From an uncultured Helicobacter sp. (GTDB lineage Bacteria > Campylobacterota > Campylobacteria > Campylobacterales > Helicobacteraceae): a DNA stretch of 64,000 nucleotides. The notes below the pieces were generated by a model that saw only the letters and a program-made list of their open reading frames with translations, was not told where the DNA came from and did no database searches. A program made the translations under genes and the position numbers. The DNA lies in NCBI RefSeq assembly GCF_910577135.1, contig NZ_CAJTLL010000005.1:68154-132153 (forward strand). The letters run 5' to 3'. Every line of letters starts with the position of its first letter. The first letter of the stretch is position 1. Positions 34,327 through 45,421 of this stretch are shown here, piece by piece.

Positions 34327-36702
34327 CTACTGGCAATTCACACATTCTACACTTCTATCCATAATCTGCTCTTCTGCTTCTGGGCTTTGAGAGCGCAGAT
34401 AATAGGTGCTTTTTAAGCCTAATTTCCACGCAAGCATATAAACATCATTGAGCATTTTACCACTTGCCTTATCAAGCCGCACAAAAATATTTGTGCTTTG
34501 CCCCTGATCAATCCATTTTTGTCGCACAGCAGCAGCCTTAATAAGCAATGTTTGGTCAATATCATAAGCAGACACATAATAATTCCACGTATCCAAATTA
34601 AGATGTGGCACAACTGTGGGAATAAGCCCGCTTAAATTTTCTTCATACCATTTTTTGCGATAAATAGGTTCAATAGTTTGTGTTGTCCCTACTAAAATGC
34701 TGATGGAACTTGTAGGGGCGATTGCCATTAAATAGCCATTGCGCATACCTTGTGTTTTTACCTTTGCTCTTAGAGATTCCCAATCGCATTGTTGTGAGAA
34801 AAGCCCTCCTCTATCAACAAGCTTTAGCGCTTCTTTATTAGCTAAATCAATAGGAAAAACTCCCTTGCTCCAATTACTCCCTTCAAACTGCGGATATATG
34901 CCTTTTTCTTGAGCCAAATCTGCGCTTGAATTGATTGCATAGAAACTAACAATTTCCATTACTTCATCAATTTTAGCTAAATGCTCTTCGCTTCCCCATT
35001 CAATTCCAGCTCGTGCTAACATCTCTGCTTCACCCATTACACCAAGCCCAATAGCACGATTACGCATATTAGTAACCTTTACCTTACGATTGGGATAGAA
35101 ATTCAAATCAATTACATTATCAAGCATTCTAATGGCAATAGGCAGCACACGCTCAATATCCTCTTTAGCGTGGATTTTGCTTAAATTAATACTTGCTAGA
35201 TTACACACAGCTGTATCACCTCCTTGCGCAATACGAGAGGTAATAAATACCTTTTTGCCATTAACAGAATCTATACTTGTAAGCTTATTTGCTCTTTTTG
35301 AAATGCCACTATCAACCTGTATCTTTTCTTGTTCATCATAGATACTCTTGCTTCCATCTTCAAACTCCACTTCCACCACGTAATGATTAGGATTAGTATT
35401 TTGAAAAATCTCCGTACAAAGATTGCTACTTCTAATAATACCAACATGCGCATTAGGATTCGCACGATTAGCATTATCTTTAAAGCACAAAAATGGCAAA
35501 CCAGATTCAAAATAATTAGTAAGAATCTTCTTCCATAAATCTTTAGCTAAAACACAGGTTTTTAGTATTGAATCTGATTGCTCGTATTCGATATATTTAG
35601 CCTCAAATGCCTCTCCGTAGAGTTCTGTGAGTTCAGGACATTGATAGGGGTCAAAAAGTGTCCAAAACTCATTTGCCTCAACGCGTTTCATAAATAAGTC
35701 ACAAATCCACACAGCAGGGAACAGATCGTGTGTTCGCCTACGTTCTTCACCGCTATTTTTACGTAAATCAATAAAATCATTAATATCATTATGCCATATC
35801 TCTAAATACGTAGCAATAGCCCCCTTGCGTGTGCCTAGCTGATCCACAGCAATAGCCACATCATTGGCAATTTTTAAAAACGGCACAACACCACCTGCTG
35901 CATTTTTATGCCCATCAATATAGCTTCCTAGCCCTCTCACACGGCTAAAATCCCAGCCAATCCCTCCACCATACTTGCTTAAAAGTGCCATTTCCTTATA
36001 CGCATCAAAAATACCCTCAATATTATCAGGTGTGCTTCCCACAAAGCAAGAGCTCAACTGATGTCGCGTAGTACGTGCATTTGCTAAAGTGGGAGTAGCA
36101 CAAATGACCTCAAAAGAGGAAATCATATCGTAGAATTTCACTGCCCACGCATTACAATCAGTCTCATTTTGCGCTAAAAACATAGCAATCGCCATAAACA
36201 TATGCTGAGGTAACTCAATGGGGTGGTTATTTGCATCTTTAAGCAAATATCTATCATAAAGTGTCTTGATACCTAAATAATTAAATTGCAAGTCGCGCTC
36301 GGGCTTAATATGAGAATCCAAAAATGCTAAATCATATTTTTCTTTAATTCCGCATATGAGCTTACCCTCTTTTTCACCTTGTATAAAGTAATCTTCAAGC
36401 TTCTTGTATCCCGTCCAACCCGTTACTTTATGATACAAATCATACAAAAATAATCGTGCCGCGACAAAAGTCCAATTAGGTGTATCTACATCGATTTTAT
36501 CCACAGCTGTTTTAATCAATGTCTGCTGAATTTCTTCAGTGGTGATTTTATCCTTAAACAAAATCTTTGCATCAACCTCTAGCTCACTTTGGCTTACGCC
36601 CTCTAAGCCCTCTACTGCCGCGTGAGTATGCTTTTGTATCTTTGAAATATCAAGTGGCTCAATGCGCCCATTTCTTTTAGTAACTGTGATTGTATCTAGC
36701 AT
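34327..36702 (-). CDS. nrdA: Ribonucleoside-diphosphate reductase, large subunit (class Ia)
   Basis: NrdA makes dNDPs. The 791-residue protein has an N-terminal ATP-cone (TVTKRNGRIEPLDISKI), the substrate cysteine block QLSSCFVGSTPDN, the NLC..EI active-site strand (SNLCTEIFQN), and the C-terminal redox pair in ECVNCQ (C787, C790). No nrdB lies next to it. A weak ribosome site precedes the ATG. The nitroreductase-like gene is transcribed just upstream in the same direction. Confidence 0.96.
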   Translation of the reverse strand: MLDTITVTKRNGRIEPLDISKIQKHTHAAVEGLEGVSQSELEVDAKILFKDKITTEEIQQTLIKTAVDKIDVDTPNWTFVAARLFLYDLYHKVTGWTGYKKLEDYFIQGEKEGKLICGIKEKYDLAFLDSHIKPERDLQFNYLGIKTLYDRYLLKDANNHPIELPQHMFMAIAMFLAQNETDCNAWAVKFYDMISSFEVICATPTLANARTTRHQLSSCFVGSTPDNIEGIFDAYKEMALLSKYGGGIGWDFSRVRGLGSYIDGHKNAAGGVVPFLKIANDVAIAVDQLGTRKGAIATYLEIWHNDINDFIDLRKNSGEERRRTHDLFPAVWICDLFMKRVEANEFWTLFDPYQCPELTELYGEAFEAKYIEYEQSDSILKTCVLAKDLWKKILTNYFESGLPFLCFKDNANRANPNAHVGIIRSSNLCTEIFQNTNPNHYVVEVEFEDGSKSIYDEQEKIQVDSGISKRANKLTSIDSVNGKKVFITSRIAQGGDTAVCNLASINLSKIHAKEDIERVLPIAIRMLDNVIDLNFYPNRKVKVTNMRNRAIGLGVMGEAEMLARAGIEWGSEEHLAKIDEVMEIVSFYAINSSADLAQEKGIYPQFEGSNWSKGVFPIDLANKEALKLVDRGGLFSQQCDWESLRAKVKTQGMRNGYLMAIAPTSSISILVGTTQTIEPIYRKKWYEENLSGLIPTVVPHLNLDTWNYYVSAYDIDQTLLIKAAAVRQKWIDQGQSTNIFVRLDKASGKMLNDVYMLAWKLGLKSTYYLRSQSPEAEEQIMDRSVECVNCQ

Positions 36703-36716
36703 TTATCCCTCCATTT

Positions 36717-37340
36717 TTACTTATATTGCACAAACTCATCTATTCCGATTCGAAAACGTTGCTGCTGTTCTTTTCCTCTATATCCAAAGCACACTATAAG
36801 ACTTACTTGTTCTTTAAAGGTATCCAAACCATAAAGCTCTTCAACCTTATTTTTCTCAAAACCCTCAATATAGCAAGTATCGATATTAAGATAACTGGCA
36901 TACGCTACCATATAAGTAGCTGTAATATAAGCCTGCAATGCACTCCAATACGCAATTTTCTCATCGACAAACCCACGAGATTTGAGATAGTCTCCCAATC
37001 GCTTAGAAAAAGTCTCGTACTTACTCAAATCTATCTTACGCCTTAAAGCATTTTGTTTAGCGTATTCACTTGGCGGCACTAAATCATTTTGCAAACTCTT
37101 AAATACCACTACTTCACTCGCAGTAGTGATTTGTGGCTGGTCCCAACACAAAGGACGCAACGCCTCTTTTGCCGCTTCACTACGCACTACAATAAGCCTT
37201 GTAGGCTCCATACCAAAGGAGCTAGGAGCCATTCGCCCTACTTCTAATATCTCATCAAATTGTTCTTGAGGAATTTTCTTTTTGTCATCAAAAAGTTTAC
37301 ACGCGTGGCGAAAATAAATAGATTCTAAAAAATGATTCAT
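36717..37340 (-). CDS. NAD(P)H nitroreductase, FrxA-like
   Basis: The start at 37340 (GGGAGC upstream) fits better than the longer frame to 37379. The 207-residue flavoprotein has RHACKLFDD and EVGRMAPSSFGMEP for FMN binding, and IDTCYIEGFEKNKVEEL plus CFGYRGKEQQ in the C-terminal half. This pattern is nearer to H. pylori FrxA than to RdxA. Such enzymes reduce nitro compounds including metronidazole; loss gives resistance in H. pylori. Confidence 0.85.
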   Translation of the reverse strand: MNHFLESIYFRHACKLFDDKKKIPQEQFDEILEVGRMAPSSFGMEPTRLIVVRSEAAKEALRPLCWDQPQITTASEVVVFKSLQNDLVPPSEYAKQNALRRKIDLSKYETFSKRLGDYLKSRGFVDEKIAYWSALQAYITATYMVAYASYLNIDTCYIEGFEKNKVEELYGLDTFKEQVSLIVCFGYRGKEQQQRFRIGIDEFVQYK

Positions 37341-37419
37341 AATATGCTCCCTTGTTCTTTTGAAAGAAATATGTTTCAAGGAGAGCTACTCCTTGAAAAA
37401 GGAATATCGACTTTTTGAT

Positions 37420-39219
37420 TTATTTTTTTGATCTTTTCCTCATATTTGGTTCTAAAATTTTCTTGCGAATTCGAATATTTTGGGGCGTTACTTCTAAAAT
37501 CTCATCATCTTCTATCCATTCTAGTGCCCTCTCTAACGTTAAATCTCGCGGTGGCACAAGCTTAATCGCCTCATCAGCCCCGCTGCTGCGCATATTTGTG
37601 AGATGTTTTGCCTTAATGGGATTAACATCTAAATCATTATCCCTGCTATGCTCCCCGATAACCATTCCCACATAAACTTTGGTTTGCGGCGTGATGAAAA
37701 GCACTCCTCGCTCTTGGATATTAAAAAGTGAAAATCCTGTCGCTTCGCCATTTTCCATACTTACAAGCGCACCATTCTTACGAGATTCTACATTGCCACT
37801 AAAAGCGCGGAAATCTAAAAAGCTATGATTCATCACACCCTCACCCTTTGTATCTGTTAAAAACTCGCTACGATAACCAATCAGCCCACGCGCGGGAATC
37901 TCAAATTCAAGCCTTGTATAGCCATCATTCATAGGATTCATCGCTTTCATCTCTGCCTTTCTGCGCCCTAACCGCTCAATAATTGCCCCGCTAAAGTCTT
38001 GCGGCGTATCAATGACTAAATGCTCGAAAGGTTCACATTTCACGCCATCAATATCTTTGATAATTACTTCAGGGCGCGAGATACTAAACTCAAAGCCCTC
38101 ACGTCGCAAATTCTCCGCCAAAATAGTGATTTGTAGCTCCCCGCGCCCACTCACGCGGAATTTCCCTTCCCCCATCTCCTCGCAACGCATAGCGATATTA
38201 GTTTGCATTTCCTTAAGTAGTCTATCTTTGAGCTTATTTGCCGTTACGTGCTTACCCTCTAGCCCGGCTAATGGGCTATCATTAACCGCAAAATATACAC
38301 TCATTGTTGGCTCTTCAAGGTGCATAGGATCAAGGGGCATAGGATTACTAGGATCAACAATAGAATCCCCCACATCAATGGCATTGAATCCCGCAATCGC
38401 CACAATGTCCCCAGCCTGTGCAGATTCTATCTCTGTGCGCGCTAAGCCTAAGAATCCTATGAGCTTGGTAATGCGCCCTGTCTCTTTCTCGCCATCACTT
38501 TTTGCAAGCATTACATTTTCATTCTTTTTTACACGTCCATTAAACACCCTCGCAATGCCAATTTTGCCCACATAGTTATCATAATCAAGTGTGAAAATCT
38601 GCATTTGCAGCGGACTTTCACTATTGCCGCTAGGCGCAGGGACATATTCTAAAATCGCCTCAAAAAGCGGCTGCAAATCTTTCTTTTCATCATTTAAATC
38701 TTTTATCGCATAGCCATCTCGTGCAGCAGCGTAAATCACGGGAAAATCAAGCTGAAAATCACTCGCTTCCATTGCTACAAATAAATCAAAGACTTCATCT
38801 ACTACCCTATCTGGCTCGGCAGCAGGTTTGTCAATCTTATTTACTACGACAATGGGGCGGATTCCAAAGCTTAGAGCCTTTTTGACGACAAATTTTGTCT
38901 GCGGCATTACGCCCTCTTGCGCATCTACAAGCAATAGCACACCATCGACCATTTTTAGCACCCGCTCGACCTCTCCGCCAAAGTCCGCGTGTCCGGGCGT
39001 GTCTATGATATTGATTTTTGTGCCTTTGTAGTTGATAGCGGTATTTTTAGAGAGTATCGTAATACCTCGCTCTTTTTCTAAATCATTGCTATCCATTACA
39101 CGCTCATCAATTTGCTCCCTCTCGCTAAAAGTACCTGATTGCGTGAGTAAACCATCTACAAGCGTTGTTTTGCCATGATCTACGTGGGCTATAACTGCGA
39201 TATTTCGTATGTTTTGCAT
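37420..39219 (-). CDS. typA: Ribosome-associated GTPase TypA/BipA
   Basis: The start [19 protein letters not shown] at 39219 is chosen over the longer frame to 39294 because it matches the family. The 599 residues contain G1 [10 protein letters not shown]2/G3 ([18 protein letters not shown]), G4 NKID, EF-G-like domains and a C-terminal BipA domain. It assists 50S assembly and stress growth. Intact and of normal length. Confidence 0.95.
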   Translation of the reverse strand: MQNIRNIAVIAHVDHGKTTLVDGLLTQSGTFSEREQIDERVMDSNDLEKERGITILSKNTAINYKGTKINIIDTPGHADFGGEVERVLKMVDGVLLLVDAQEGVMPQTKFVVKKALSFGIRPIVVVNKIDKPAAEPDRVVDEVFDLFVAMEASDFQLDFPVIYAAARDGYAIKDLNDEKKDLQPLFEAILEYVPAPSGNSESPLQMQIFTLDYDNYVGKIGIARVFNGRVKKNENVMLAKSDGEKETGRITKLIGFLGLARTEIESAQAGDIVAIAGFNAIDVGDSIVDPSNPMPLDPMHLEEPTMSVYFAVNDSPLAGLEGKHVTANKLKDRLLKEMQTNIAMRCEEMGEGKFRVSGRGELQITILAENLRREGFEFSISRPEVIIKDIDGVKCEPFEHLVIDTPQDFSGAIIERLGRRKAEMKAMNPMNDGYTRLEFEIPARGLIGYRSEFLTDTKGEGVMNHSFLDFRAFSGNVESRKNGALVSMENGEATGFSLFNIQERGVLFITPQTKVYVGMVIGEHSRDNDLDVNPIKAKHLTNMRSSGADEAIKLVPPRDLTLERALEWIEDDEILEVTPQNIRIRKKILEPNMRKRSKK

Positions 39220-39382
39220 AGGATTTCTACTTTCAAAATGGAGATTAAAAGCGGGATTATAGCAAAAAATATGTCTCCAACAATAAATAGGCACATTTCA
39301 CTTAAATCAAATCTACACTGAATATAAAACTCTCTCATTCAAGTGATTTGAAACATAAAGCATTAATCTCCAATAAGCAAAG

Positions 39383-39907
39383 CTACCACTCCTCCCCAAT
39401 GCCTAGCATAATGCACTTGTCAAATCGCGGCAATACACAATAAGCAAAGATTTCCTTCCCTATACCAAAAGATTCTATATCTGTCAAATACCGCCCATCA
39501 AAATTGAGATAAAAGCTCATTTTGTCATCTAGATTCATTTTTGCCCCTATGCCTACACCGCCCAAATGGCTATACTTAATAAATTCAGCTATATACGCCC
39601 TTATAAGCACTATCCACTCCCGCATAGTTTCTTTATCTACCTGTTTCAAACCGCGATACACGCTATATTCAATAATGGGACGTGAGGAATAAAAGGGATA
39701 GTTTTTTTCTAAAGATTGCTTCCGTACCACCTCGACATAATCGCGCAGTATGGGAGCATCTTGCTCTAAATAGTAGCTACCATCTTTAGGAAATCTAAAA
39801 GGATTAGGAGGCTCATTGACCACAGCATTACCTCCTGCATAGCACATAGCACAACCCAAGCTCCACATAAAGCCACAAATGCACAGGCGGCTTAGGATTC
39901 TATACAT
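39383..39907 (-). CDS. Secreted protein of unknown function
   Basis: A 174-residue protein with an N-terminal signal ([20 protein letters not shown], cleavage after about residue 24), a proline-rich [10 protein letters not shown] segment, a helical centre ([19 protein letters not shown]) and a beta-rich C-terminus. Its start overlaps the end of purL by eight bases. No family is recognised; probably periplasmic. Confidence 0.7.
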   Translation of the reverse strand: MYRILSRLCICGFMWSLGCAMCYAGGNAVVNEPPNPFRFPKDGSYYLEQDAPILRDYVEVVRKQSLEKNYPFYSSRPIIEYSVYRGLKQVDKETMREWIVLIRAYIAEFIKYSHLGGVGIGAKMNLDDKMSFYLNFDGRYLTDIESFGIGKEIFAYCVLPRFDKCIMLGIGEEW

Positions 39908-42140
39908 CTTGATTAATCATTGCTTCAAAGCTTGTGAAGTATAACTCACTGATTTCTTGTAAAGAGAGGTTTATCTCATCACAGCAGAAATGGTCTCCGC
40001 CAACGCAGCCAATCTCGTGTAGAGGTATTTTATGCTTCTTTGCCATTTGTGTAAGCAGAGCGAGATTCTCAACTGCAATTTCCACGATAATACAGCTTTG
40101 AGATGGTGCAAAAAGCACTTGTGATGGCAAACTCGTATGCACATTACAGCCCATAGGCCTATGCTCTCCATTGCCTAATGCCATTTGCGCTAAAGTAATG
40201 GCTAAGCCCCCCTCACCTATATCTTTTGCCGCTTTGAGAATCTCCAAACTCACCGCCTCTAACATAAGATTCCACAATGCTGATTCCTTATCTAAATCAA
40301 TGCTTGGGATACAGCCATAAATGCGCCCCTCACAAAGCTTTTGTGCCAAAGAGCCTCCAAATTCCGCTTTTGCCTCCCCTAGTAGCACGATCACATTACC
40401 TTGTGCTTGAAAAGATGAGGGGATTACCCTCGAGACATCATCTATTAGCCCCACACTCACAATGCTTGGCGTAGGATAAATATCTATGCCATCGCTTTGA
40501 TTATATAAAGACACATTACCGCTTACCACAGGGGTATTAAGTGCCTTACACGCTTCTTTAATGCCCTCACATACTTCTTTAAACGCCCACATCACTTCAG
40601 GATTCTGCGGTGAGCCAAAGTTAAGGCAATCGCTGATTGCTAAAGGTTTTGCACCATTAACAATAGAATTGCGTCCAGAGGTAGCCACGGCGATTTTCGC
40701 GCCGTTTTTTGGATTAAGATAACAATATCGCATATTGCAATCCACACTCATACTTATGCCTACTTTGCTATTCTTGATGCGTATCATACTCGCATCGCCA
40801 CTTCCTGCGGAAGTAATAGTATTACTCTGCACACTGCTATCATATTGGCTATATACCCATTTTTTATTAGCGATTTCCACACTGCCAAGCAACATAAGGA
40901 AAATCTCTTGTGTATTTAAATGTGTCTCAAGGTGATTTGCCTTGTGTGTTTGAGGTGGCTTTGCCCTCACAGGCATATCAAGCACAGGCATATTCTCGTT
41001 TAGCTCAGCGATAGGAATCTCCGCACATTTCTCCCCCTCCCAAAATAATTCCATAATGCCACTTTTTGTAACCTCTCCAATAATCGCCGCGTCAATCTCC
41101 CATTTTTCAAATATGCTCAGCACTCGCTCCTCACAGCCTTTTTTCGCACAGATGAGCATTCTCTCTTGGGATTCACTCAGCATTAACTCATAAGGATTCA
41201 TACCTGCTTCACGCATAGGCACTTTATCAAGATGAAGTATCATACCGCTTCTGCTACGTCCTGCCATTTCAAAGCTAGAGCTTGTAAGCCCCGCTGCGCC
41301 CATATCCTGAATCCCCACGATTAAATCCTGTTTAAAAAGCTCCAAACACGCTTCAAGCAAAAGCTTTTCTGCAAATGGGTCTCCCACCTGCACGGCTGAA
41401 CGCATAGCCTTTGCTTGAGAGCTAAAGCTATTAGAGCTCATCACTGCGCCGCCTAGCCCATCTCTGCCGGTTTTACTCCCTACATAAATGACAGGATTCC
41501 CCACACCCTCTGCTCGTCCGTAGAAAATCTCATTTTTCTTTGCCAAGCCTAAACAAAAGGCATTAACCAAAATATTGCCATTATAGCAAGATTCAAAGCT
41601 CATCTCCCCACCGATAGTAGGCACACCCATACAATTCCCATAGCTACCTATGCCTTCTACCACGCCACGCAGTAAATAACGATGTTTGCGCCCTAGTGCG
41701 CCATTGTCATTAATATCGCCAAATCGTATGGAGTTTAGAGAAGCCACAGGACGCGCGCCCATAGTGAAAATATCGCGCATTATGCCCCCTACTCCCGTAG
41801 CTGCCCCCGCGTGAGGCTCGATAAAGCTTGGGTGATTGTGAGATTCTATCTTAAACACGGCACAGAGGTTATTACCTATATCTATTATACCGGCATTTTC
41901 CCCCGGTCCTTGTACCACCCAAGGCGCAGATGTAGGGAATCCTTGCAAATATTTCTTGCTTGATTTATAGCTGCAATGCTCACTCCACATCGCCGAAAAA
42001 ATACCCAATTCAATGAGATTAGGAGGGCGTTTAAGAATTTTCACAATCGCTTCATAATCACTCTGTGTGAGCTTGTGTGCTTTAAGTGCTTCATCAATAT
42101 CTTTGATTTCACCAAGAATATGTGTAATATCTACCGCCAT
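39900..42140 (-). CDS. purL: Phosphoribosylformylglycinamidine synthase II
   Basis: Small-type PurL of 746 residues. It has the active-site [14 protein letters not shown] near the N-terminus, [21 protein letters not shown] for ATP/Mg, and [15 protein letters not shown]. It converts FGAR to FGAM with PurS and PurQ, neither of which is in the window. No internal lesion. Confidence 0.96.
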   Translation of the reverse strand: MAVDITHILGEIKDIDEALKAHKLTQSDYEAIVKILKRPPNLIELGIFSAMWSEHCSYKSSKKYLQGFPTSAPWVVQGPGENAGIIDIGNNLCAVFKIESHNHPSFIEPHAGAATGVGGIMRDIFTMGARPVASLNSIRFGDINDNGALGRKHRYLLRGVVEGIGSYGNCMGVPTIGGEMSFESCYNGNILVNAFCLGLAKKNEIFYGRAEGVGNPVIYVGSKTGRDGLGGAVMSSNSFSSQAKAMRSAVQVGDPFAEKLLLEACLELFKQDLIVGIQDMGAAGLTSSSFEMAGRSRSGMILHLDKVPMREAGMNPYELMLSESQERMLICAKKGCEERVLSIFEKWEIDAAIIGEVTKSGIMELFWEGEKCAEIPIAELNENMPVLDMPVRAKPPQTHKANHLETHLNTQEIFLMLLGSVEIANKKWVYSQYDSSVQSNTITSAGSGDASMIRIKNSKVGISMSVDCNMRYCYLNPKNGAKIAVATSGRNSIVNGAKPLAISDCLNFGSPQNPEVMWAFKEVCEGIKEACKALNTPVVSGNVSLYNQSDGIDIYPTPSIVSVGLIDDVSRVIPSSFQAQGNVIVLLGEAKAEFGGSLAQKLCEGRIYGCIPSIDLDKESALWNLMLEAVSLEILKAAKDIGEGGLAITLAQMALGNGEHRPMGCNVHTSLPSQVLFAPSQSCIIVEIAVENLALLTQMAKKHKIPLHEIGCVGGDHFCCDEINLSLQEISELYFTSFEAMINQDV

Positions 42141-42359
42141 TATTACCTCTTTTTACTGATTTGACTTTTAATTTAATTACTGCTTTGAAATTTTGAAATA
42201 AAGCAGGTTTGGGAAAACGCGGATTCTATCACAAGTTACCCTTTTTTTTGCTTTACACAAAAAGAAGCAACGAAGTTTATTATTTTAAGTTTGCGATAAA
42301 CTTTGATTAACTACAATGTGCGCTTTAATACAACTATAAAATGAGGAGAAAGCGCGGAT

Positions 42360-44786
42360 ATGAAATATATCAAGTTTTTCAAGGAACTCAACAATAAAGA
42401 TGTGCCTATTGTCGGTGGTAAAAATGCAAGTATTGGCGAGATGTTTCAAGAGCTTGTAAGTGAAGGGATTAAAGTCCCCAATGGATTTGCAATCACAAGC
42501 GATGCGTATTGGTATTTGCTTGATTCTGGCGGCATTAGAGAGAAAATCGTAGAGTTACTTGATGGCGTTGATGTAACCGAAATCGATGTGCTTAAAACCC
42601 GATCAAAAAAAATCCGCGAACTCATCTTTGGGACACCATTCCCCGCAGATTTGCGTGAAGAGATTTTTAAAGCCTATGAAATACTTAGTGCGGAATATGG
42701 TATGAAAGATGCCGATGTGGCTGTGCGGAGTTCCGCTACTGCAGAGGATTTACCCGATGCAAGTTTTGCCGGACAGCAAGATACATACTTAAGCATTAAG
42801 GGCAAAACGGAGTTAATCCATTATGTAAAATCCTGCCTTGCCTCACTCTTTACCGATAGAGCCGTGAGCTATCGTGCTTCAAGAGGATTTGACCACTTTA
42901 AGGTCGCACTTTCCGTGGGAGTACAGAAGATGGTGCGCGCAGATAAGGGTAGCGCGGGAGTGATGTTTAGTATCGATACAGAAACAGGTTTTAAAGACGC
43001 GGTATTCATTACTTCAAGCTGGGGACTTGGGGAAAATGTCGTAGGAGGGACGGTGAATCCAGATGAATTTTATGTATTTAAACCTACTCTCAAAGAGGGC
43101 AAACGTCCTATTATCAAGCGACAGCTAGGGTATAAACATCAAAAAATGGTATATGCCCCACGCGGAAGCGAACACCCTACAAAAAATATCAAAACCACGC
43201 AACGTGAGATGAAAAGTTTTTCTATCACTGATGCAGATATTCTTACTCTTGCGCGTTACGCGATAAAAATCGAGGAACACTACACTAAAGAAGCCGGAGA
43301 GTATCGCCCTATGGATATGGAATGGGCAAAAGATGGTGATAGCGGGGAGATTTACATCGTCCAAGCTCGTCCTGAAACCGTGCAAAGCCAAAAAAACAAA
43401 AAAGGTGATGGGCAAAGGCTTGAAAAATTTAAATTTGTGAATCCTGAAATCAAAAAAGAAATAATCCTTACAGGCAAAGCTATCGGTGGAAAGATAGGTT
43501 CGGGCAAGGTGCGGATTATTAATGATATAGAGCATATGGATAGCTTTAAGGAAGGGGAGATTCTCGTAACGGATAATACTGACCCAGATTGGGAACCCGC
43601 GATGAAAAAAGCAGCAGCGGTAATTACTAATCGTGGCGGACGCACCTGCCACGCAGCAATTGTCGCTAGGGAAATCGGCGTCCCTGCTATTGTCGGGGCT
43701 ATTGGTGCGACAGATAGACTTTATAGTGGTATGGAAGTAACCGTCTCTTGTGCCGAAGGCGAGGAAGGCTATATCTATGATGGAATCCACGAATATGAGA
43801 TTGAAAGCATTGAATTAAGCAATCTAGGGAATCCTAAAACAAAAATCTATATGAATGTGGGAAATCCCGAAAAAGCCTTTAGTTTCTCACAGATTCCCAG
43901 TCACGGAGTGGGTTTAGCGCGTATGGAGCTTATCGTGCTCAATCAAATCAAAGCTCACCCCCTTGCCTTGCTTGATATTCAAAATGGTAATGCAAAGGGA
44001 CTAAAAGAACGCGCAGAGATTGAGAAGATTATGTCCGGTTATGAAAACCCTAAAGACTTTTTTACTAAAAAAATCGCTGAAGGTATTGGTATGATTTGCT
44101 CTGCTTTCTATCCTAATCCCGTGATTGTCCGCACGAGCGATTTTAAATCAAATGAATATCGCGGAATGCTAGGCGGCACAGGATATGAGTCACATGAGGA
44201 AAATCCTATGCTAGGCTATCGAGGTGCGAGCAGGTATTATTCCGAACAGTATCGCACGGCATTTGAGTGGGAATGTCAGGCTTTAGCAATGGTGCGCGAT
44301 GAGATGGGGCTTACCAATATGAAAGTGATGATTCCATTCCTACGCACACCTGAGGAAGGTAAAAAGGTGCTTGAGATTATGCGCCGCAATGGCTTGGAGG
44401 GTGGTAAAAATGGTTTAGAAATTTATGTGATGTGTGAATTGCCTGTAAATGTGATTTTAGCCGATGAGTTTTTGAGTATGTTTGATGGATTCTCCATTGG
44501 CTCAAACGACTTGACACAGCTTACTTTGGGTGTAGATAGAGATGGACAGCTTGTAAGCCACGTCTTTGATGAACGTAATCCTGCTATGTTTGTAATGTTT
44601 AAGAAAGCCATTGAAGCTTGTAAGCGCCTTAATAAATATTGCGGTATATGCGGACAAGCCCCAAGCGATTATCCAGAAGTAACTGAATTTTTAGTGAAAG
44701 AGGGCATTAGCTCTATTTCTCTTAATCCCGATTCGGTAATCGCCACTTGGCAAAAAGTCGTAGAGGTAGAAAAAACGCTAAAATAA
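42360..44786 (+). CDS. ppsA: Phosphoenolpyruvate synthase
   Basis: PpsA makes PEP from pyruvate and ATP for gluconeogenesis. The 808-residue protein has the ATP-grasp N-domain ([31 protein letters not shown]), the swivelling phosphohistidine domain ([18 protein letters not shown]) and the PEP-binding C-domain ([24 protein letters not shown]). TGAGGAG precedes the ATG. A strong terminator follows. Confidence 0.96.
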   Translation: MKYIKFFKELNNKDVPIVGGKNASIGEMFQELVSEGIKVPNGFAITSDAYWYLLDSGGIREKIVELLDGVDVTEIDVLKTRSKKIRELIFGTPFPADLREEIFKAYEILSAEYGMKDADVAVRSSATAEDLPDASFAGQQDTYLSIKGKTELIHYVKSCLASLFTDRAVSYRASRGFDHFKVALSVGVQKMVRADKGSAGVMFSIDTETGFKDAVFITSSWGLGENVVGGTVNPDEFYVFKPTLKEGKRPIIKRQLGYKHQKMVYAPRGSEHPTKNIKTTQREMKSFSITDADILTLARYAIKIEEHYTKEAGEYRPMDMEWAKDGDSGEIYIVQARPETVQSQKNKKGDGQRLEKFKFVNPEIKKEIILTGKAIGGKIGSGKVRIINDIEHMDSFKEGEILVTDNTDPDWEPAMKKAAAVITNRGGRTCHAAIVAREIGVPAIVGAIGATDRLYSGMEVTVSCAEGEEGYIYDGIHEYEIESIELSNLGNPKTKIYMNVGNPEKAFSFSQIPSHGVGLARMELIVLNQIKAHPLALLDIQNGNAKGLKERAEIEKIMSGYENPKDFFTKKIAEGIGMICSAFYPNPVIVRTSDFKSNEYRGMLGGTGYESHEENPMLGYRGASRYYSEQYRTAFEWECQALAMVRDEMGLTNMKVMIPFLRTPEEGKKVLEIMRRNGLEGGKNGLEIYVMCELPVNVILADEFLSMFDGFSIGSNDLTQLTLGVDRDGQLVSHVFDERNPAMFVMFKKAIEACKRLNKYCGICGQAPSDYPEVTEFLVKEGISSISLNPDSVIATWQKVVEVEKTLK

Positions 44787-44790
44787 CTTC

Positions 44791-44810
44791 TAGAGGCTTT
44801 TAAGCCTCTA
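44791..44810 (+). terminator. Terminator after ppsA
   Basis: A perfect palindrome with 9-bp arms TAGAGGCTT and AAGCCTCTA separated by TT, seven bases downstream of ppsA. A second hairpin, CCCCCTTT (44942-44949) with AAAGGGGG (44954-44961), lies 130 bases further on in the gene-free stretch. Confidence 0.7.
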
Positions 44811-45071
44811 TCTTCTCATTATATTTTTAAATCTTTCAAGTATTTATACCTTACAAGGATACTTTATTCCTGCATTTGCCCACCCCGTTTGAAAGATATG
44901 CCTTCCCTCCCTCATAGGCAAAGAAAGTTCTTTATATAGTTCCCCCTTTAAAAAAAGGGGGGCATCCTTGAAACAGAGGGGGATATAAAATCTGTAAGCA
45001 GAAACCAAATATATAAACAAAGAAATATAAGACTACGGGCGATATTAGCTACAATAGAGTAGCTTAATATG

Positions 45072-45263
45072 TTAGTGAATCTGCGCTGCCTTGCGGATTC
45101 TATATGCTTTTGAGCGGCATGCACTCGAGCAAGTCTTCGCACTTTTGCTCCCAATAAAAGGCTTGTGGCATACTTCACAATCCTTTTTTGTTTTATCTAA
45201 ACTTTTGAGTAAGCTCACAACTTCGCTATGAGACAGCGTATGTTTACAATAAGGACATTCCAT
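45072..45263 (-). CDS. Small zinc-ribbon protein
   Basis: A 63-residue protein with CPYCKH at the start and CEVCHKPF plus CSSACRSKAYR at the end, giving two pairs of zinc-binding cysteines. A perfect GGGAGGAG lies before the ATG. It is probably a nucleic-acid or protein binding finger of Campylobacterota. It stands divergent to the TonB receptor. Confidence 0.7.
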   Translation of the reverse strand: MECPYCKHTLSHSEVVSLLKSLDKTKKDCEVCHKPFIGSKSAKTCSSACRSKAYRIRKAAQIH

Positions 45264-45339
45264 ATCGAACTCCTCCCTTAAGAAATGGCTTTGTTTTATG
45301 CTGATTCTAGCAAAATAATATTATGAATTATCAAATTTC

Positions 45340-45383
45340 ATCACATTTTAGAAAGTGTATTGCTACATTTTATAAAATGTGAT
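45340..45383 (+). promoter_or_regulatory. Candidate metal-regulator operator upstream of the TonB receptor
   Basis: ATCACATTTTA (45340-45350) and TAAAATGTGAT (45373-45383) are a perfect 11-bp inverted repeat spaced by 22 bases. The inner part holds the 16-base palindrome ACATTTTATAAAATGT (45365-45380). It lies 40 bases before the receptor start, where Fur or NikR would repress. Confidence 0.55.
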
Positions 45384-45421
45384 ACACTTCAAACTTTATT
45401 TTTTGCATAAAGGTTTTTGCA